64,000 nucleotides of DNA, from positions 682,001 to 746,000 of the forward strand of contig NZ_OGVD01000003.1 of the NCBI RefSeq assembly GCF_900258045.1, in the 5' to 3' direction. The stretch is from Sphingorhabdus sp. EL138 (GTDB taxonomy: Bacteria > Pseudomonadota > Alphaproteobacteria > Sphingomonadales > Sphingomonadaceae). This document shows positions 27,899 to 36,949 of this stretch, in pieces. The stretch's first letter is position 1, and every line of letters begins with the position of its first letter. The position numbers and the translations under genes were made by a program. Below the pieces are notes generated by a model. It saw only the letters and a list, made by a program, of their open reading frames with translations, ran no database searches and had not been told where the DNA came from.

Positions 27899-29797
27899 TC
27901 AGTAGCTCAACCTGACACCGGCAAAGGCAGACCGGCCCGGTGTGCCAAACCGGAAAATCGTTTCATATTCTTCATCAAACAGATTTTCGATCCGGCCGTA
28001 AAATTCGATATTATCGGTTATCGGCGTAGCGGCTCGTAGATCGACAAGCACATAGCCCGCTAACTCCCGGCTATTGGATGTGTTATCAAAACTTGCACCG
28101 ACATGACTGATCGTCGCACCGGTTTTGAGGCCAAAAGCCCAGTCATAGTCGATCGAGGCGTTGACGCTATTTCTTGGGCGCCGCGCCAATACCAGATCAT
28201 TGTCCCGGTTTTTCGCATCGACCAGTGTATAGTTCGCGGCAAATGTCAGACTATCGGCCGGACGCATGGTAATACCCAGTTCAACACCTTGTGCCCGGGC
28301 TCGTCCTACATTGTCATACGTGCCAGAAGGCCGGTTCGTGCAAATACCCGTCTGCACCGGACAGCCGATGAAATTGATCAGGTCTTTGCTGTTGCGCCGA
28401 AACAAAGTGGCCCGAAGCTCTAACCTGCTGTCAATTAGTTGCTGCGTGATACCTGCATCCCAGCTTATTGCTCGTTCGGGACGCAGCGTGTCATTGCCAA
28501 AATCACTGAATAGTTGAAACAGTGATGGTACTTTGAAGCCCTCACCATAGCTGGCTCTGAAAGTCGTCAAACCTTCGTTGGGGCTATACACAATATCTCC
28601 TGCAAAAGTTGTTTCACCGCCAAAGCTGCTATGATCATCATGGCGAACGCCCGCCGTCGCGGTTAGCCCGTCCAGAGGCATTATCCGCAACTGGCCGTAA
28701 AAACTGTCAATGCTTGCATTGGCGCGGCTGAACGGGGCTCCAAAGCTGGAACTGCGAAAGCGTGAGTCTTCCCTTTCCGCTCCGATCGTGGCTTGAAACA
28801 TGTCGGATATGTCGAACACGCCTTGATATTCAAAGCGTTCATTCCGGCCCAGTGCATCAAATGTCTGGACGGCGAGATTGAAATTGTCGCGCTTTGTGTT
28901 GGTGTAAGCAAAAGCAAAACGATTGCGAAAGCGGCCGTCCAGCAAAGCGATGTTCAGCCCGGCGTAGCCCACAAATTCTTCGGTTTCTGATGTTTCCGGC
29001 GTGTCGCCAAAGGTAAATGTCGGCGATGCAAAGCCGTCAATATCCGTCCGGCCATCTGAATAATAGCCGCGCAGATCAATGGATATGGTATCGCTTAGCG
29101 TGATTTCAAATTTGCCATTTGCACCGAAGTTGCGATAGCCATCGCGCTCGATCCCGCCGCGATCTTCGTTAAAGGTTGAAAAGCCATCGGTTCGAAAATA
29201 GCCGGCACCGATGCTCGCTGCCACGGGACCAAAGCGCCCGGAAATATTCCCCACAGCTTGGCCGGTATCGCGGTAGCCATATTCTGCGCGGGCATTGATA
29301 CGAATGTCATCGGTCGGCGCGCGCGTAATGGTGTTAATCACCCCGCCAATTGCTTGGCTGCCCCAGATAACTGATTGTGATCCGCGCAGGACTTCGATGC
29401 GGGCAATATTGCCAGTTAGTAAATTGCCAAAGTTAAAGCCGCTGCCCGGGGATGACGGATCGTTCAATTTGACCCCATCAATCAAGGCAACCGTCTGGCT
29501 GGAATCCGCGCCGCGAATATTGACCGACGTCGATGTACCGACGCCTCCATTGCGGTTGAAAGTAACGCCCGGCACAGTGCGGAGAATATCTGCTACCGTC
29601 ACGCTTTGGAGCCGTTCTATCTGCTCTTGGTCAATCACGGAGATGGACTGGCCGGTTTGGGACAAAGGTTGCTCGGATCGAGAGGCTGTTACGACGATGA
29701 TATCCTCACCATCTTCGGTAATTACTGCCGTCTCGGCGAGTACCGGCCAAGACACCGCCAATGCAGTGGTTGATAATATAAAACTATGAAAACGCAT
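27899..29797 (-). CDS. btuB: TonB-dependent vitamin B12 receptor
   Basis: A 632-residue outer-membrane receptor starting MRFHSFILSTTALAVSW (signal peptide to about residue 22), with the ribosome binding site AAGGA. A TonB-box-like EDIIVVTASR follows. The plug domain contains VTVADILRTVPGV, VNIRGADSSQTVALIDGVKLNDPSS and RIEVLRGSQSVIWGSQAIGG; the beta barrel ends with FAGVRLSY, where the final aromatic residue is typical for barrel insertion. It imports corrinoids across the outer membrane. As first gene after a cobalamin riboswitch it is assigned to B12 with confidence. Longer upstream reading overlaps the riboswitch and is rejected. Confidence 0.94.
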   Translation of the reverse strand: MRFHSFILSTTALAVSWPVLAETAVITEDGEDIIVVTASRSEQPLSQTGQSISVIDQEQIERLQSVTVADILRTVPGVTFNRNGGVGTSTSVNIRGADSSQTVALIDGVKLNDPSSPGSGFNFGNLLTGNIARIEVLRGSQSVIWGSQAIGGVINTITRAPTDDIRINARAEYGYRDTGQAVGNISGRFGPVAASIGAGYFRTDGFSTFNEDRGGIERDGYRNFGANGKFEITLSDTISIDLRGYYSDGRTDIDGFASPTFTFGDTPETSETEEFVGYAGLNIALLDGRFRNRFAFAYTNTKRDNFNLAVQTFDALGRNERFEYQGVFDISDMFQATIGAEREDSRFRSSSFGAPFSRANASIDSFYGQLRIMPLDGLTATAGVRHDDHSSFGGETTFAGDIVYSPNEGLTTFRASYGEGFKVPSLFQLFSDFGNDTLRPERAISWDAGITQQLIDSRLELRATLFRRNSKDLINFIGCPVQTGICTNRPSGTYDNVGRARAQGVELGITMRPADSLTFAANYTLVDAKNRDNDLVLARRPRNSVNASIDYDWAFGLKTGATISHVGASFDNTSNSRELAGYVLVDLRAATPITDNIEFYGRIENLFDEEYETIFRFGTPGRSAFAGVRLSY

Positions 29798-29804
29798 GAA
29801 TATT

Positions 29805-29829
29805 CCTTTTTGACAATCATTCAAAAAGG
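29805..29829 (-). promoter_or_regulatory. Hairpin sequestering the btuB ribosome binding site
   Basis: In the transcript, CCTTTTTGA pairs perfectly with TCAAAAAGG across a 7-base loop. The right arm contains the AAGGA ribosome binding site, 7 bases before the ATG at 29797. It fits a translational off-switch coupled to the riboswitch upstream. Confidence 0.6.
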
Positions 29830-29943
29830 CCACGCATATTTGACGCCTATGGAGTTCCCACATGCGCAGCCCGATGGTAATCGTCGCTACGCGAGGAAAT
29901 CCTCGATCATATGGCACACCCCGTCCGCATGATAGAACGACAG

Positions 29944-30118
29944 CTACGGGCAGGTCTCCTGGCTCTCGGGTCATTGCTTGGCCTGTCCCCTTCCCAGACA
30001 AAGTCCAGTGGGATTTGACAGGCCCGCTCACCAATCACAGTTGCGGGGGCAGCTTCGGATGGGGATATCTATCCTTTCCGAATTCCCTTTTGATCCCGTC
30101 TCCGGGAACCTGTAGCAG
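29944..30118 (-). ncRNA. Cobalamin (AdoCbl) riboswitch
   Basis: On the minus strand the conserved elements occur in order: GGTTCCCGG near 30110-30102, AAAAGGGAA, GCTGCCCCCGCAACTGT at 30053-30037, CCACTGG at 30011-30005, and the B12 box AGCCAGGAGACCTGCC at 29964-29949. Order and spacing match the cobalamin riboswitch family. It lies in the about 320-nt leader of btuB and should repress the corrinoid uptake and assembly operon when cobalamin is plentiful. Output is probably translational, through a hairpin over the ribosome binding site. Confidence 0.95.
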
Positions 30119-30157
30119 GAACGCTCTAGTCATCCTCAATTTACGGAGCAAGAAAAA

Positions 30158-30712
30158 ATGTCTTCTGACACCAACGGGAGCCACAAGTGCACCCTGATAT
30201 TGGGTGGAACTCGCTCCGGAAAAAGCAGTTTTGCGCAGCGGTTAGCAGAGAAAAATGCGGGGGATCTGATCTATCTCGCAACCGCGGAGGCGTTTGACGC
30301 TGAAATGGCAGATCGCATAAACCGTCATCGAGAGGATCGCGGCTCCAATTGGCAAACGGTTGAGGAAAATATCGACATCACCAATGTCATCCTCGAAAAA
30401 TCATCACCGGGAACAACCATCTTGGTCGATTGCCTGACAATATGGCTAAGTAACCTGATGCTGGCCGAGGTCGATATTGAGAGCGAATTGAATAAATTGA
30501 TGGGCATATTGAAAGATATTCAGGGACCGGTCATTTTCGTGTCCAATGAAGTTGGATCGGGTGTGGTTCCCCAAAGCCCGTTGGGAAGGCAATTTCGCGA
30601 TGAGGCCGGTTGGATGAATCAGCGCATCGCTGCAAGCGCAGCGGAAGTCGCATTTATCACCGCTGGACTGCCAATATGGCTCAAAGGCGGGGAGACAGGA
30701 ACAGCGCTGTGA
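30158..30712 (+). CDS. cobU: Adenosylcobinamide kinase / guanylyltransferase
   Basis: A 184-residue CobU/CobP. The P-loop GGTRSGKSSFAQRLA is near residues 16-30, INRHREDRGSNWQTVE contains the guanylylated His, VDCLTIWLSNLML forms the Walker-B region, and SNEVGSGVVPQSPLGRQFRDEAG is the family signature. It phosphorylates adenosylcobinamide and adds GMP, giving the substrate of CobS. It is divergent from the cobalamin operon, starting only about 40 bp from the 5' end of the riboswitch element, so its promoter must overlap riboswitch DNA. The ribosome binding site GGAG is present. Confidence 0.95.
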   Translation: MSSDTNGSHKCTLILGGTRSGKSSFAQRLAEKNAGDLIYLATAEAFDAEMADRINRHREDRGSNWQTVEENIDITNVILEKSSPGTTILVDCLTIWLSNLMLAEVDIESELNKLMGILKDIQGPVIFVSNEVGSGVVPQSPLGRQFRDEAGWMNQRIAASAAEVAFITAGLPIWLKGGETGTAL

Positions 30713-30818
30713 AGATTTTCGCGATTAATGGATTGTAGAGTTCTATTATTCCACACTTTCGATGGAAAGCAAATCCTGCACAGTCATGTATGACATCAGA
30801 CATAGTATGGTGCTAGAT

Positions 30819-32216
30819 TTAACTGCCGATCGGCAGCGGCTCGTCCCCTAGCGCGAGGTGCAGGTTGATGCGGTTTTCAATTTGGGCACGGCGTGTTTCG
30901 ATTGCCCGTGTTTCCGACGCAATGGCAGTTGTCTGAGCATCGATCAGTTCGAATATCGTGGACCGACCATTAATATAGCGACTGCGGGTCAATCCGACCG
31001 CAGCGCGAGCTTCCTCAGCTGCTTTGGCAGTCGAGGCGACTTGCCGCTCAAGAGTTGCTTCGGCATCCAGCCTGTCCTCCACTTCTTGAAACGCCGTCAA
31101 GGTTGACTGCGCATATTCAAACAATGCGGATTTTGCGAGTTCACCCTGGCGGTCTGCCTCGGCCAGCAAAGCGCCACCTCTGAACAGTGGTTGCAACAAG
31201 CCCGCAGAAATGGCGTTAATATAGGTGCCCGGATCAAACAGGTCGCCAAAATTGCCGCTGCGGGTGGTGGAATCAAAACGAAGCGTCAATTGCGGGAACA
31301 TCGCATGTCTCGCATCTGTTGCGCGAAGGCCTGCTGCGTCGACCCGGGCTTCGGCAGCAATCAAATCTGGGCGACCGGCCAGGACCGCTACTGGTGCGGT
31401 GACATCTGGTAGCGGTTGAGGCATCACGAGACTGGCAGCGCCGGTGGCATCACCAGATGGATAGCGCCCAATCAATACTTCCAGCGCACGGGCCGCATTT
31501 CTGGCTGTGCGCAAAGCGGTTTCCAAACGGTCCTCACTGTTCGAAACTGAGACCTGTGCCAATCGCAAATCAAGACGCGAGGCCAGGCCGGCGCGAAAGC
31601 GGGCATCAGTAATTCGCAATGTGTCCTTACGGCGTTCGAGATCGCTTGTTGCGAGATCCAAAGAAATACGGGCTGCGCTGCGATCATACCAGCTTTGGGC
31701 AACGGCGGCGGCGAGCGCCTGACGGGCGGCAGCAAAATCGGCTGCAGCGGCTCTGGCTTCGGCATTGCCAGCGCGGGCGAGAGACAGGTTGCGGCCCCAG
31801 ATATCGGCTTCCCAGCTTGCCTCTAAGGCACCATCGTAGACAGTGGCGGAATTTTCCGCATCAGTAGCAGTGCCCGATAAATCTATCCTCGGGAAAAGAT
31901 CCGCACGGGCCACTCGCATGGCGGCTCGGGAAGCACGAAGTTGGGCCAACACCGACTGCAAATTACGGTTATTGGCAAATGCCTCCTGGATGGCATTTTC
32001 CAGATCCTCGTCACCAAATCGTTTTACCCATCCATTGCCTGAGTCTGCGGGTTGTGGGTTATTGATATCCGTCAGCGGCAGTTCAGGGCGCGACGCCCAA
32101 CCATCAGGCGCAGCCGGCACAGCATCAAGGTCAAGAGCTGGTCCACCGCGAATGGAGCAAGCTGACAATGCTATCAGCAAAGCAATCGGCAATAGGCGCG
32201 TGGTCATGCTGGTCAT
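30819..32216 (-). CDS. RND efflux outer-membrane lipoprotein (NodT/OprM type), second system
   Basis: A 465-residue TolC-like protein with a lipoprotein signal (LLIALSACSIRG). The paired OEP repeats show the long coiled helices (for example ALAAAVAQSWYDRSAARISLD and the C-terminal AVGLTRSRYINGRSTIFELID). It should form the outer-membrane exit duct for the pump encoded by the two genes upstream. The ATG overlaps the adaptor's TGA by 4 bp. It differs clearly in sequence from the NodT-type protein of the first RND operon, so this is not a recent duplication. Confidence 0.92.
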   Translation of the reverse strand: MTSMTTRLLPIALLIALSACSIRGGPALDLDAVPAAPDGWASRPELPLTDINNPQPADSGNGWVKRFGDEDLENAIQEAFANNRNLQSVLAQLRASRAAMRVARADLFPRIDLSGTATDAENSATVYDGALEASWEADIWGRNLSLARAGNAEARAAAADFAAARQALAAAVAQSWYDRSAARISLDLATSDLERRKDTLRITDARFRAGLASRLDLRLAQVSVSNSEDRLETALRTARNAARALEVLIGRYPSGDATGAASLVMPQPLPDVTAPVAVLAGRPDLIAAEARVDAAGLRATDARHAMFPQLTLRFDSTTRSGNFGDLFDPGTYINAISAGLLQPLFRGGALLAEADRQGELAKSALFEYAQSTLTAFQEVEDRLDAEATLERQVASTAKAAEEARAAVGLTRSRYINGRSTIFELIDAQTTAIASETRAIETRRAQIENRINLHLALGDEPLPIGS

Positions 32217-33367
32217 CCTGCGGACTGCTTTGGTTCGGCATCAGATTTCTTGCCATCATCCCAAGTCACGGTCTGACCATCGCGCAGCCTTTCTCCGCCG
32301 CGGACCACGATCATGTCGCCGACAGTAATTTGTCCTGAAATCGCGACCCGGTCACCCGCTGGTTCACCTACTTGAATGTCGACACGCTTGGCGGTTTTGT
32401 CTTTGGGGTTCACCACATAGACGAAAATACCACTGTCGCGCAGGACCAGCGCGTCACGCGGTGCAGTCAAGACATCGCGCTCAACGCCAGTTGGCACGGT
32501 GATCGAAATGGCACTACCCATTTTCAGATTGTGGCTTCCCATCGGTGCGCGGACTTCGAGGGTCCGACTAACTTCGTCACCCGTCTCGATAACGGTCCGG
32601 ACGCGAGAGGCGCGTTGTTCACCATCTGCAAGGATCGTAACCTCTTGTCCGGGCGATAGCGATCCTGCGACCGCAATTGGGACGCGGACGCGAGCTTCTG
32701 AACCCTCCCTACCAACAATTCGACCAATTTCCCGGCCAGGCGTTGCATATTCCCCCACCTCAATGCGGCGCTCCACCATCTGACCGGCAAAGGGCGCGCG
32801 GATACGGGTGCGGGCCAGGTCGACCTGCGCCGTTTCCAAAGCAACCTTTGCCGCAGCGAGACGGGCGCGGGTCTGATCGCGCGCGGAAATGGCTTCATCC
32901 AAAGACGCCTCCGACTCTGCTTCTTCTTTCAGCAGTTGCTGCAACCTTCCGACTAACCGGTCTTGATAGGTCAAGTCTGATTGCAAACGAGCAACCTCTG
33001 CACGAGCCTGATCTCTGGCTAGTCGAGCCGAGCGGTCATCAATCACGGCAATTACTGTACCGCGACTGACCCGCGCACCGATGTTAAGTGTGGTCTGTAT
33101 GCGCCCGGCTACTTCTGCAGCAACAACAGAATCGCGGTTGGCAACGATATCACCGGGAGCCGTAAAATTGGGAGTAAGCGCCAGTTTTTCGATTTTTGCG
33201 AGCGTTACAATAGCGGGCGGCGGCCCGCCTTGACCGGGACCACCTTGTCCTTCGGCGGCATTGGACGCAAAAAACAGGAAATAGATGAGTGTGGTCAGCA
33301 ACAACGCACCACCAATCGATATCCAGCGAAGATTGTCACGGATCATATCAGGTAATGCAAAACTCAT
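32213..33367 (-). CDS. RND efflux periplasmic adaptor, second system
   Basis: A 384-residue HlyD/AcrA-family membrane-fusion protein. One N-terminal hydrophobic segment (GGALLLTTLIYFLFFASN) looks like an uncleaved anchor, since no lipobox is seen. The lipoyl-like half-motif DSVVAAEVAGRIQTTLNIGA is near residue 80; a coiled-coil hairpin spans roughly 115-175, and RTRIRAPFAGQMVER completes the lipoyl fold. It begins within the last bases of the pump gene (ATGA) and is followed by the outer-membrane gene. Confidence 0.92.
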   Translation of the reverse strand: MSFALPDMIRDNLRWISIGGALLLTTLIYFLFFASNAAEGQGGPGQGGPPPAIVTLAKIEKLALTPNFTAPGDIVANRDSVVAAEVAGRIQTTLNIGARVSRGTVIAVIDDRSARLARDQARAEVARLQSDLTYQDRLVGRLQQLLKEEAESEASLDEAISARDQTRARLAAAKVALETAQVDLARTRIRAPFAGQMVERRIEVGEYATPGREIGRIVGREGSEARVRVPIAVAGSLSPGQEVTILADGEQRASRVRTVIETGDEVSRTLEVRAPMGSHNLKMGSAISITVPTGVERDVLTAPRDALVLRDSGIFVYVVNPKDKTAKRVDIQVGEPAGDRVAISGQITVGDMIVVRGGERLRDGQTVTWDDGKKSDAEPKQSAG

Positions 33368-36300
33368 TCAGCAGGCTCCGGCATTAGTCCACCGCCGAAG
33401 TCTGGCTTTGGCTCAGTGGTTTTTATGGGTTTGTCGGGGGTATCCGGTTTACTTGGCGTATCTTTCTTCGCCGATCCCAACTGGATAAGCGCAGGAAGCA
33501 ACACGAGCGTAAATATGGTTGAGACCAGTACACCGCCGACGATGATAACCGCCAGGCCGCGATAAATCGCGCTGCCTGGTCCGGGCACCAAGGCCAGTGG
33601 CAGCATGCCCATGACGGATGTGCCTGTGGTCATCAAGATTGGCCTTAGCCGCAGGCGAAGTGCTGCTCGGGCAGCTTGTGATCGGTCCATACCTTCGGCT
33701 TCGCTTTCGCGCGCTTGTGCCATAAGCAGGATCGCGTTGTTCACCACGATACCCAGCAATATTACGAATCCGATCATACCGAGAAGATCGAGCGGCGTTG
33801 GTTTGAACAGATTGAGTATCTGGATCGCGATCACCCCGCCAACCGTAGCCAGGGGCAAAGCGATAATAACCAATGCCGCGTCGCGCGCAGATCGGAATAC
33901 TGAAGCCATGATGACAAACAATAGCGCTGCAGCCAAAATGAAGTTGGTACTGAGTGATTTTACGGCTTTAATCAGAGCATCGGCATCGCCGCCGTAACGC
34001 AATGTACCATCATTTTGTAGCGCATCGCGGATGGCGGGCTCGGCATTTGTCTGAATGGTTTCCAGAGCTTCGCCAAGCGCCATACCCGGGGGTGGACTGA
34101 TGTTGAGCGTTATTGTCTTCCGTCCGTCCACATGGCTGATCTGTGTCGGTCCAACCCCGCGGAGTAGCGTTGCCACTTCGCCCATCGGCACTGTACCGGC
34201 ATTTGGCGTTACCAACGGGGCGCTTTCAATCGCCTCAGGGTCGGAAGCTGCCGACCCGCGCATGATCACCCGCATCCGTTCTCCATCCGAGACATATTCG
34301 CCCAAATAAAGACCGTCGCCCAAAGCCCGGACGGCGCGGCCGACCTGATCACGGGTCATACCGAGTTCCGCGATGCGGCGATCATTGGGCGTGAGGCGGA
34401 GTTCCGGCACAACCACATTTGGATCTGGATTAGGCCTGACCATGCCGCCGGGCATGGCTGCCTGAATAGAATCTGTCGCCACCAAGGCGGCTTCCCGCAA
34501 ATTTTCATCATTTTCGGACTGCAGATAGAGTTCAATGGAGCCATTGCCGCCGAAATTGCCGAACAAGCTGCCTTGTTGGGCAAAGGCCTGAACGTCCGGA
34601 AAGCCTGCCAATATCTCACCGTTTACAATGCCGGTCATTTCATCAATGCGGGATTGGTCCTTAATCCGGATGCCTGTATTGAGACCCCAGGGATTGACGA
34701 AAAGATAGTAGTTGAGCAGTTCAGGCTGCTTCTCGCCTTTCAAATAGGGATCAAGACGCTCGACAACTTCTTCAGCAATTTCGGTTCGTGCTGACTCGAG
34801 CGTAGCGCCCGAGGGTAAACCAACCCAGGCATCGACTGCATCACGTTTCACGTCGGGCAGGTAATCCGTCTGCGGCCATAGGAAGTAAGAGATGACCAAC
34901 GGCGCAATAATCAGCGAAGGAATCCAGATTTTCCGTTTCCTGTTGCTATCGATCAAAGCAAATATGCGGTCGGCATATCCGTCCCAGCGGCGTTCATTAT
35001 CCTCCATATCGACCTGCCCGTAATGGCGGGCTGCGGCAGGTAACAATGTGACGGCAACGATCAAGCTGGCTACAACGGAAATGGCTATGGTAAGCGCGAG
35101 GTCTGCAAATAGTTGGCCTTCGACATCTTCGATAAACATGATCGGAATGAAGATTGCAACAGTGGTTGCGGTCGATGCAAATAGAGCCGGCCAGACTTGT
35201 GATACCGCTTCCAAAGCTGCCTGCCCGGGAGACCGACCGTGATTGCGCAAGCGGACGAAATTTTCCATCACGACGATGGCGGCATCAAGCACCATACCGG
35301 TTGCAAAAGCCAAGCCGGCGAGCGAGATCACATTGATTGTGCGTCCAGTCATTCCAATGACGGCGAGCGTCGCTAAGAGACAGACCGGTACAGTTGCGGC
35401 GATGATAAGGGTAGCGCGCCAGCGACGAACGAAGAGCCAGAGGAGCCCGATGGCGAGGAAAGTGCCAAGCAGCAAATTCCCGCTGAGAAAGGACAGCGCG
35501 CGTTTTATGAAGACCGATGGATCAAAACTTTTCTCGATCCTCGCGCCCATGCTCGCCAGTTCATTTTCGTTGAAAGTTTCTACCGTGGACAGAACACCGT
35601 TGATGGCATCGAGCGTATTGCTGCCGGGCTGCCGAACGACCCGCATCCCGATGGCCGGGTTACCATTTTGATAGGTCACGCCGAAAGCCTTGTCAGGACC
35701 GACATTGATATCCGCCACGTCACGCATGCGTATCACAGTGGATCCGCGCTGTGCCACGGTTAGATCGCCAATTTGCTCGGCTGAAAAATTACCTTCAAAG
35801 CGCAAAGCGTAGCCCCGCCGACCCACGTCGACAGTGCCGCCGCCAACATCCTGAAACCTTCCAACGGCGCTGGAAAGCTGTTCTATCGTCAGATTGAGCT
35901 GGGCAAGGCGCCACGGATCGAAGCGGATGCGCAATATTCTTTCACCGGTTGGCGCTTCCACTGAGACACCTTGAACCCCCTCAACGGATTCAAGTTCGGG
36001 GGTGATCGTATCGCGGGCAAATGTCGCAAGCGCTTCGGAATCCAGATTGCTGTCCGGTAAGGCTTGAAGAAACAGATATATGAGCGACTCACCCTGATCT
36101 CCATTGGCGCCGCCTACCGAGGGGCGATCGGCATCGAGTGGCCAGTTACGAACACGTTGGACGCGGCTTGAAACCTGGGCAAATGCCTTATCCATATTAG
36201 TACCGAGCGCAAATTCAAGATTGAGCCATACATTGCCATTGTTGGACCAGGACTGCACGCTGGTCAGGCCAGGAAGGCCCCTCAGTTCATCCTCAATTGG

Positions 36301-36495
36301 AATGGTAATTTCAGACTCTATTTCCTTCGGACTGGCCGCGCGCCAACCTGCCTGTACAGTCAGGGTAGGGCGTTCAATATTAGGGAAGAGCTGTATCGGC
36401 GTGCTGAAGGCCGATACAATTCCGATCAACGCTATCAAAGCCAATGCCGCGGCTATGGCTGCTGGATATCTCAGGGCGATGTTGGTGAGGCTCAT
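33364..36495 (-). CDS. RND efflux pump, inner-membrane subunit, second system
   Basis: A 1043-residue AcrB-fold permease starting MSLTNIALRYPAAIAAALALI. RND-typical blocks are present: PTLTVQAGWRAASPKEIES in the porter domain, GLAFATGMVLDAAIVVMENF in the fourth membrane segment and GIVVNNAILLMAQ in the tenth. The proton-relay positions are unlike AcrB: only one Asp in the first block (LDAA rather than DD), and Asn in place of the conserved Lys in the second (NNAI rather than KNAI). It is the first gene of a pump-adaptor-channel operon, an order opposite to the first system. Substrates are unknown. Confidence 0.92.
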   Translation of the reverse strand: MSLTNIALRYPAAIAAALALIALIGIVSAFSTPIQLFPNIERPTLTVQAGWRAASPKEIESEITIPIEDELRGLPGLTSVQSWSNNGNVWLNLEFALGTNMDKAFAQVSSRVQRVRNWPLDADRPSVGGANGDQGESLIYLFLQALPDSNLDSEALATFARDTITPELESVEGVQGVSVEAPTGERILRIRFDPWRLAQLNLTIEQLSSAVGRFQDVGGGTVDVGRRGYALRFEGNFSAEQIGDLTVAQRGSTVIRMRDVADINVGPDKAFGVTYQNGNPAIGMRVVRQPGSNTLDAINGVLSTVETFNENELASMGARIEKSFDPSVFIKRALSFLSGNLLLGTFLAIGLLWLFVRRWRATLIIAATVPVCLLATLAVIGMTGRTINVISLAGLAFATGMVLDAAIVVMENFVRLRNHGRSPGQAALEAVSQVWPALFASTATTVAIFIPIMFIEDVEGQLFADLALTIAISVVASLIVAVTLLPAAARHYGQVDMEDNERRWDGYADRIFALIDSNRKRKIWIPSLIIAPLVISYFLWPQTDYLPDVKRDAVDAWVGLPSGATLESARTEIAEEVVERLDPYLKGEKQPELLNYYLFVNPWGLNTGIRIKDQSRIDEMTGIVNGEILAGFPDVQAFAQQGSLFGNFGGNGSIELYLQSENDENLREAALVATDSIQAAMPGGMVRPNPDPNVVVPELRLTPNDRRIAELGMTRDQVGRAVRALGDGLYLGEYVSDGERMRVIMRGSAASDPEAIESAPLVTPNAGTVPMGEVATLLRGVGPTQISHVDGRKTITLNISPPPGMALGEALETIQTNAEPAIRDALQNDGTLRYGGDADALIKAVKSLSTNFILAAALLFVIMASVFRSARDAALVIIALPLATVGGVIAIQILNLFKPTPLDLLGMIGFVILLGIVVNNAILLMAQARESEAEGMDRSQAARAALRLRLRPILMTTGTSVMGMLPLALVPGPGSAIYRGLAVIIVGGVLVSTIFTLVLLPALIQLGSAKKDTPSKPDTPDKPIKTTEPKPDFGGGLMPEPAE

Positions 36496-36949
36496 TGCCG
36501 ATCACCTTGTGAAACACCTGATTTACTTTCTGACTTCCGCATGCAGACTCCCTCCCGCCTCCAATATGCTTCAGATAACTTGGAGAGACGGATTATCGTA
36601 ACAAACGAAACTTACTCAGGTGATTTCGACGAAGATTATCTTGATTTCGATTAACAGCATTGGTGTTGATTGATGTCATCGTTTGGCCAACCAAAGCCAA
36701 AATGCCCGTCTGCTTACGGTAGACCTTGATGCTGGGAACAAGCAAAATCGCTGATATGTGGCCGATTATGAGAATAATCGAGTGCCCCAATTACAGTGAT
36801 CATCATAATCATCGGGGCTGACCAATTTATGCTGTTGAAACATCTGGCCCAGCAACATATCTGCGCTGCGATTAAAAATCTTAATCAATTGAATTCCGAG
36901 TCTGGAATGCAAGAAATATCGACAGCTTTTTAGCGTAAAAGGTAAATAA
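36496..36949. other. Divergent intergenic region between RND operon 2 and ahpC
   Basis: 454 bp without a credible gene; short open frames have no motif support. It must hold the promoters of the minus-strand efflux operon and of ahpC. The only structured element I see is an inverted repeat at 36870-36886. Confidence 0.5.
36870..36886. promoter_or_regulatory. Inverted repeat upstream of ahpC
   Basis: GATTAA-AAATC-TTAATC is a perfect 6-bp inverted repeat with a 5-bp spacer, ending 64 bp before the ahpC start. It includes a T-N11-A arrangement of the LysR-type operator class, to which OxyR belongs. Regulator assignment is a guess. Confidence 0.3.

Noticed and set aside
29798-30034. Long N-terminal extension of btuB through the riboswitch
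   Set aside because: The region is the riboswitch RNA; the signal peptide and ribosome binding site place the start at 29797.
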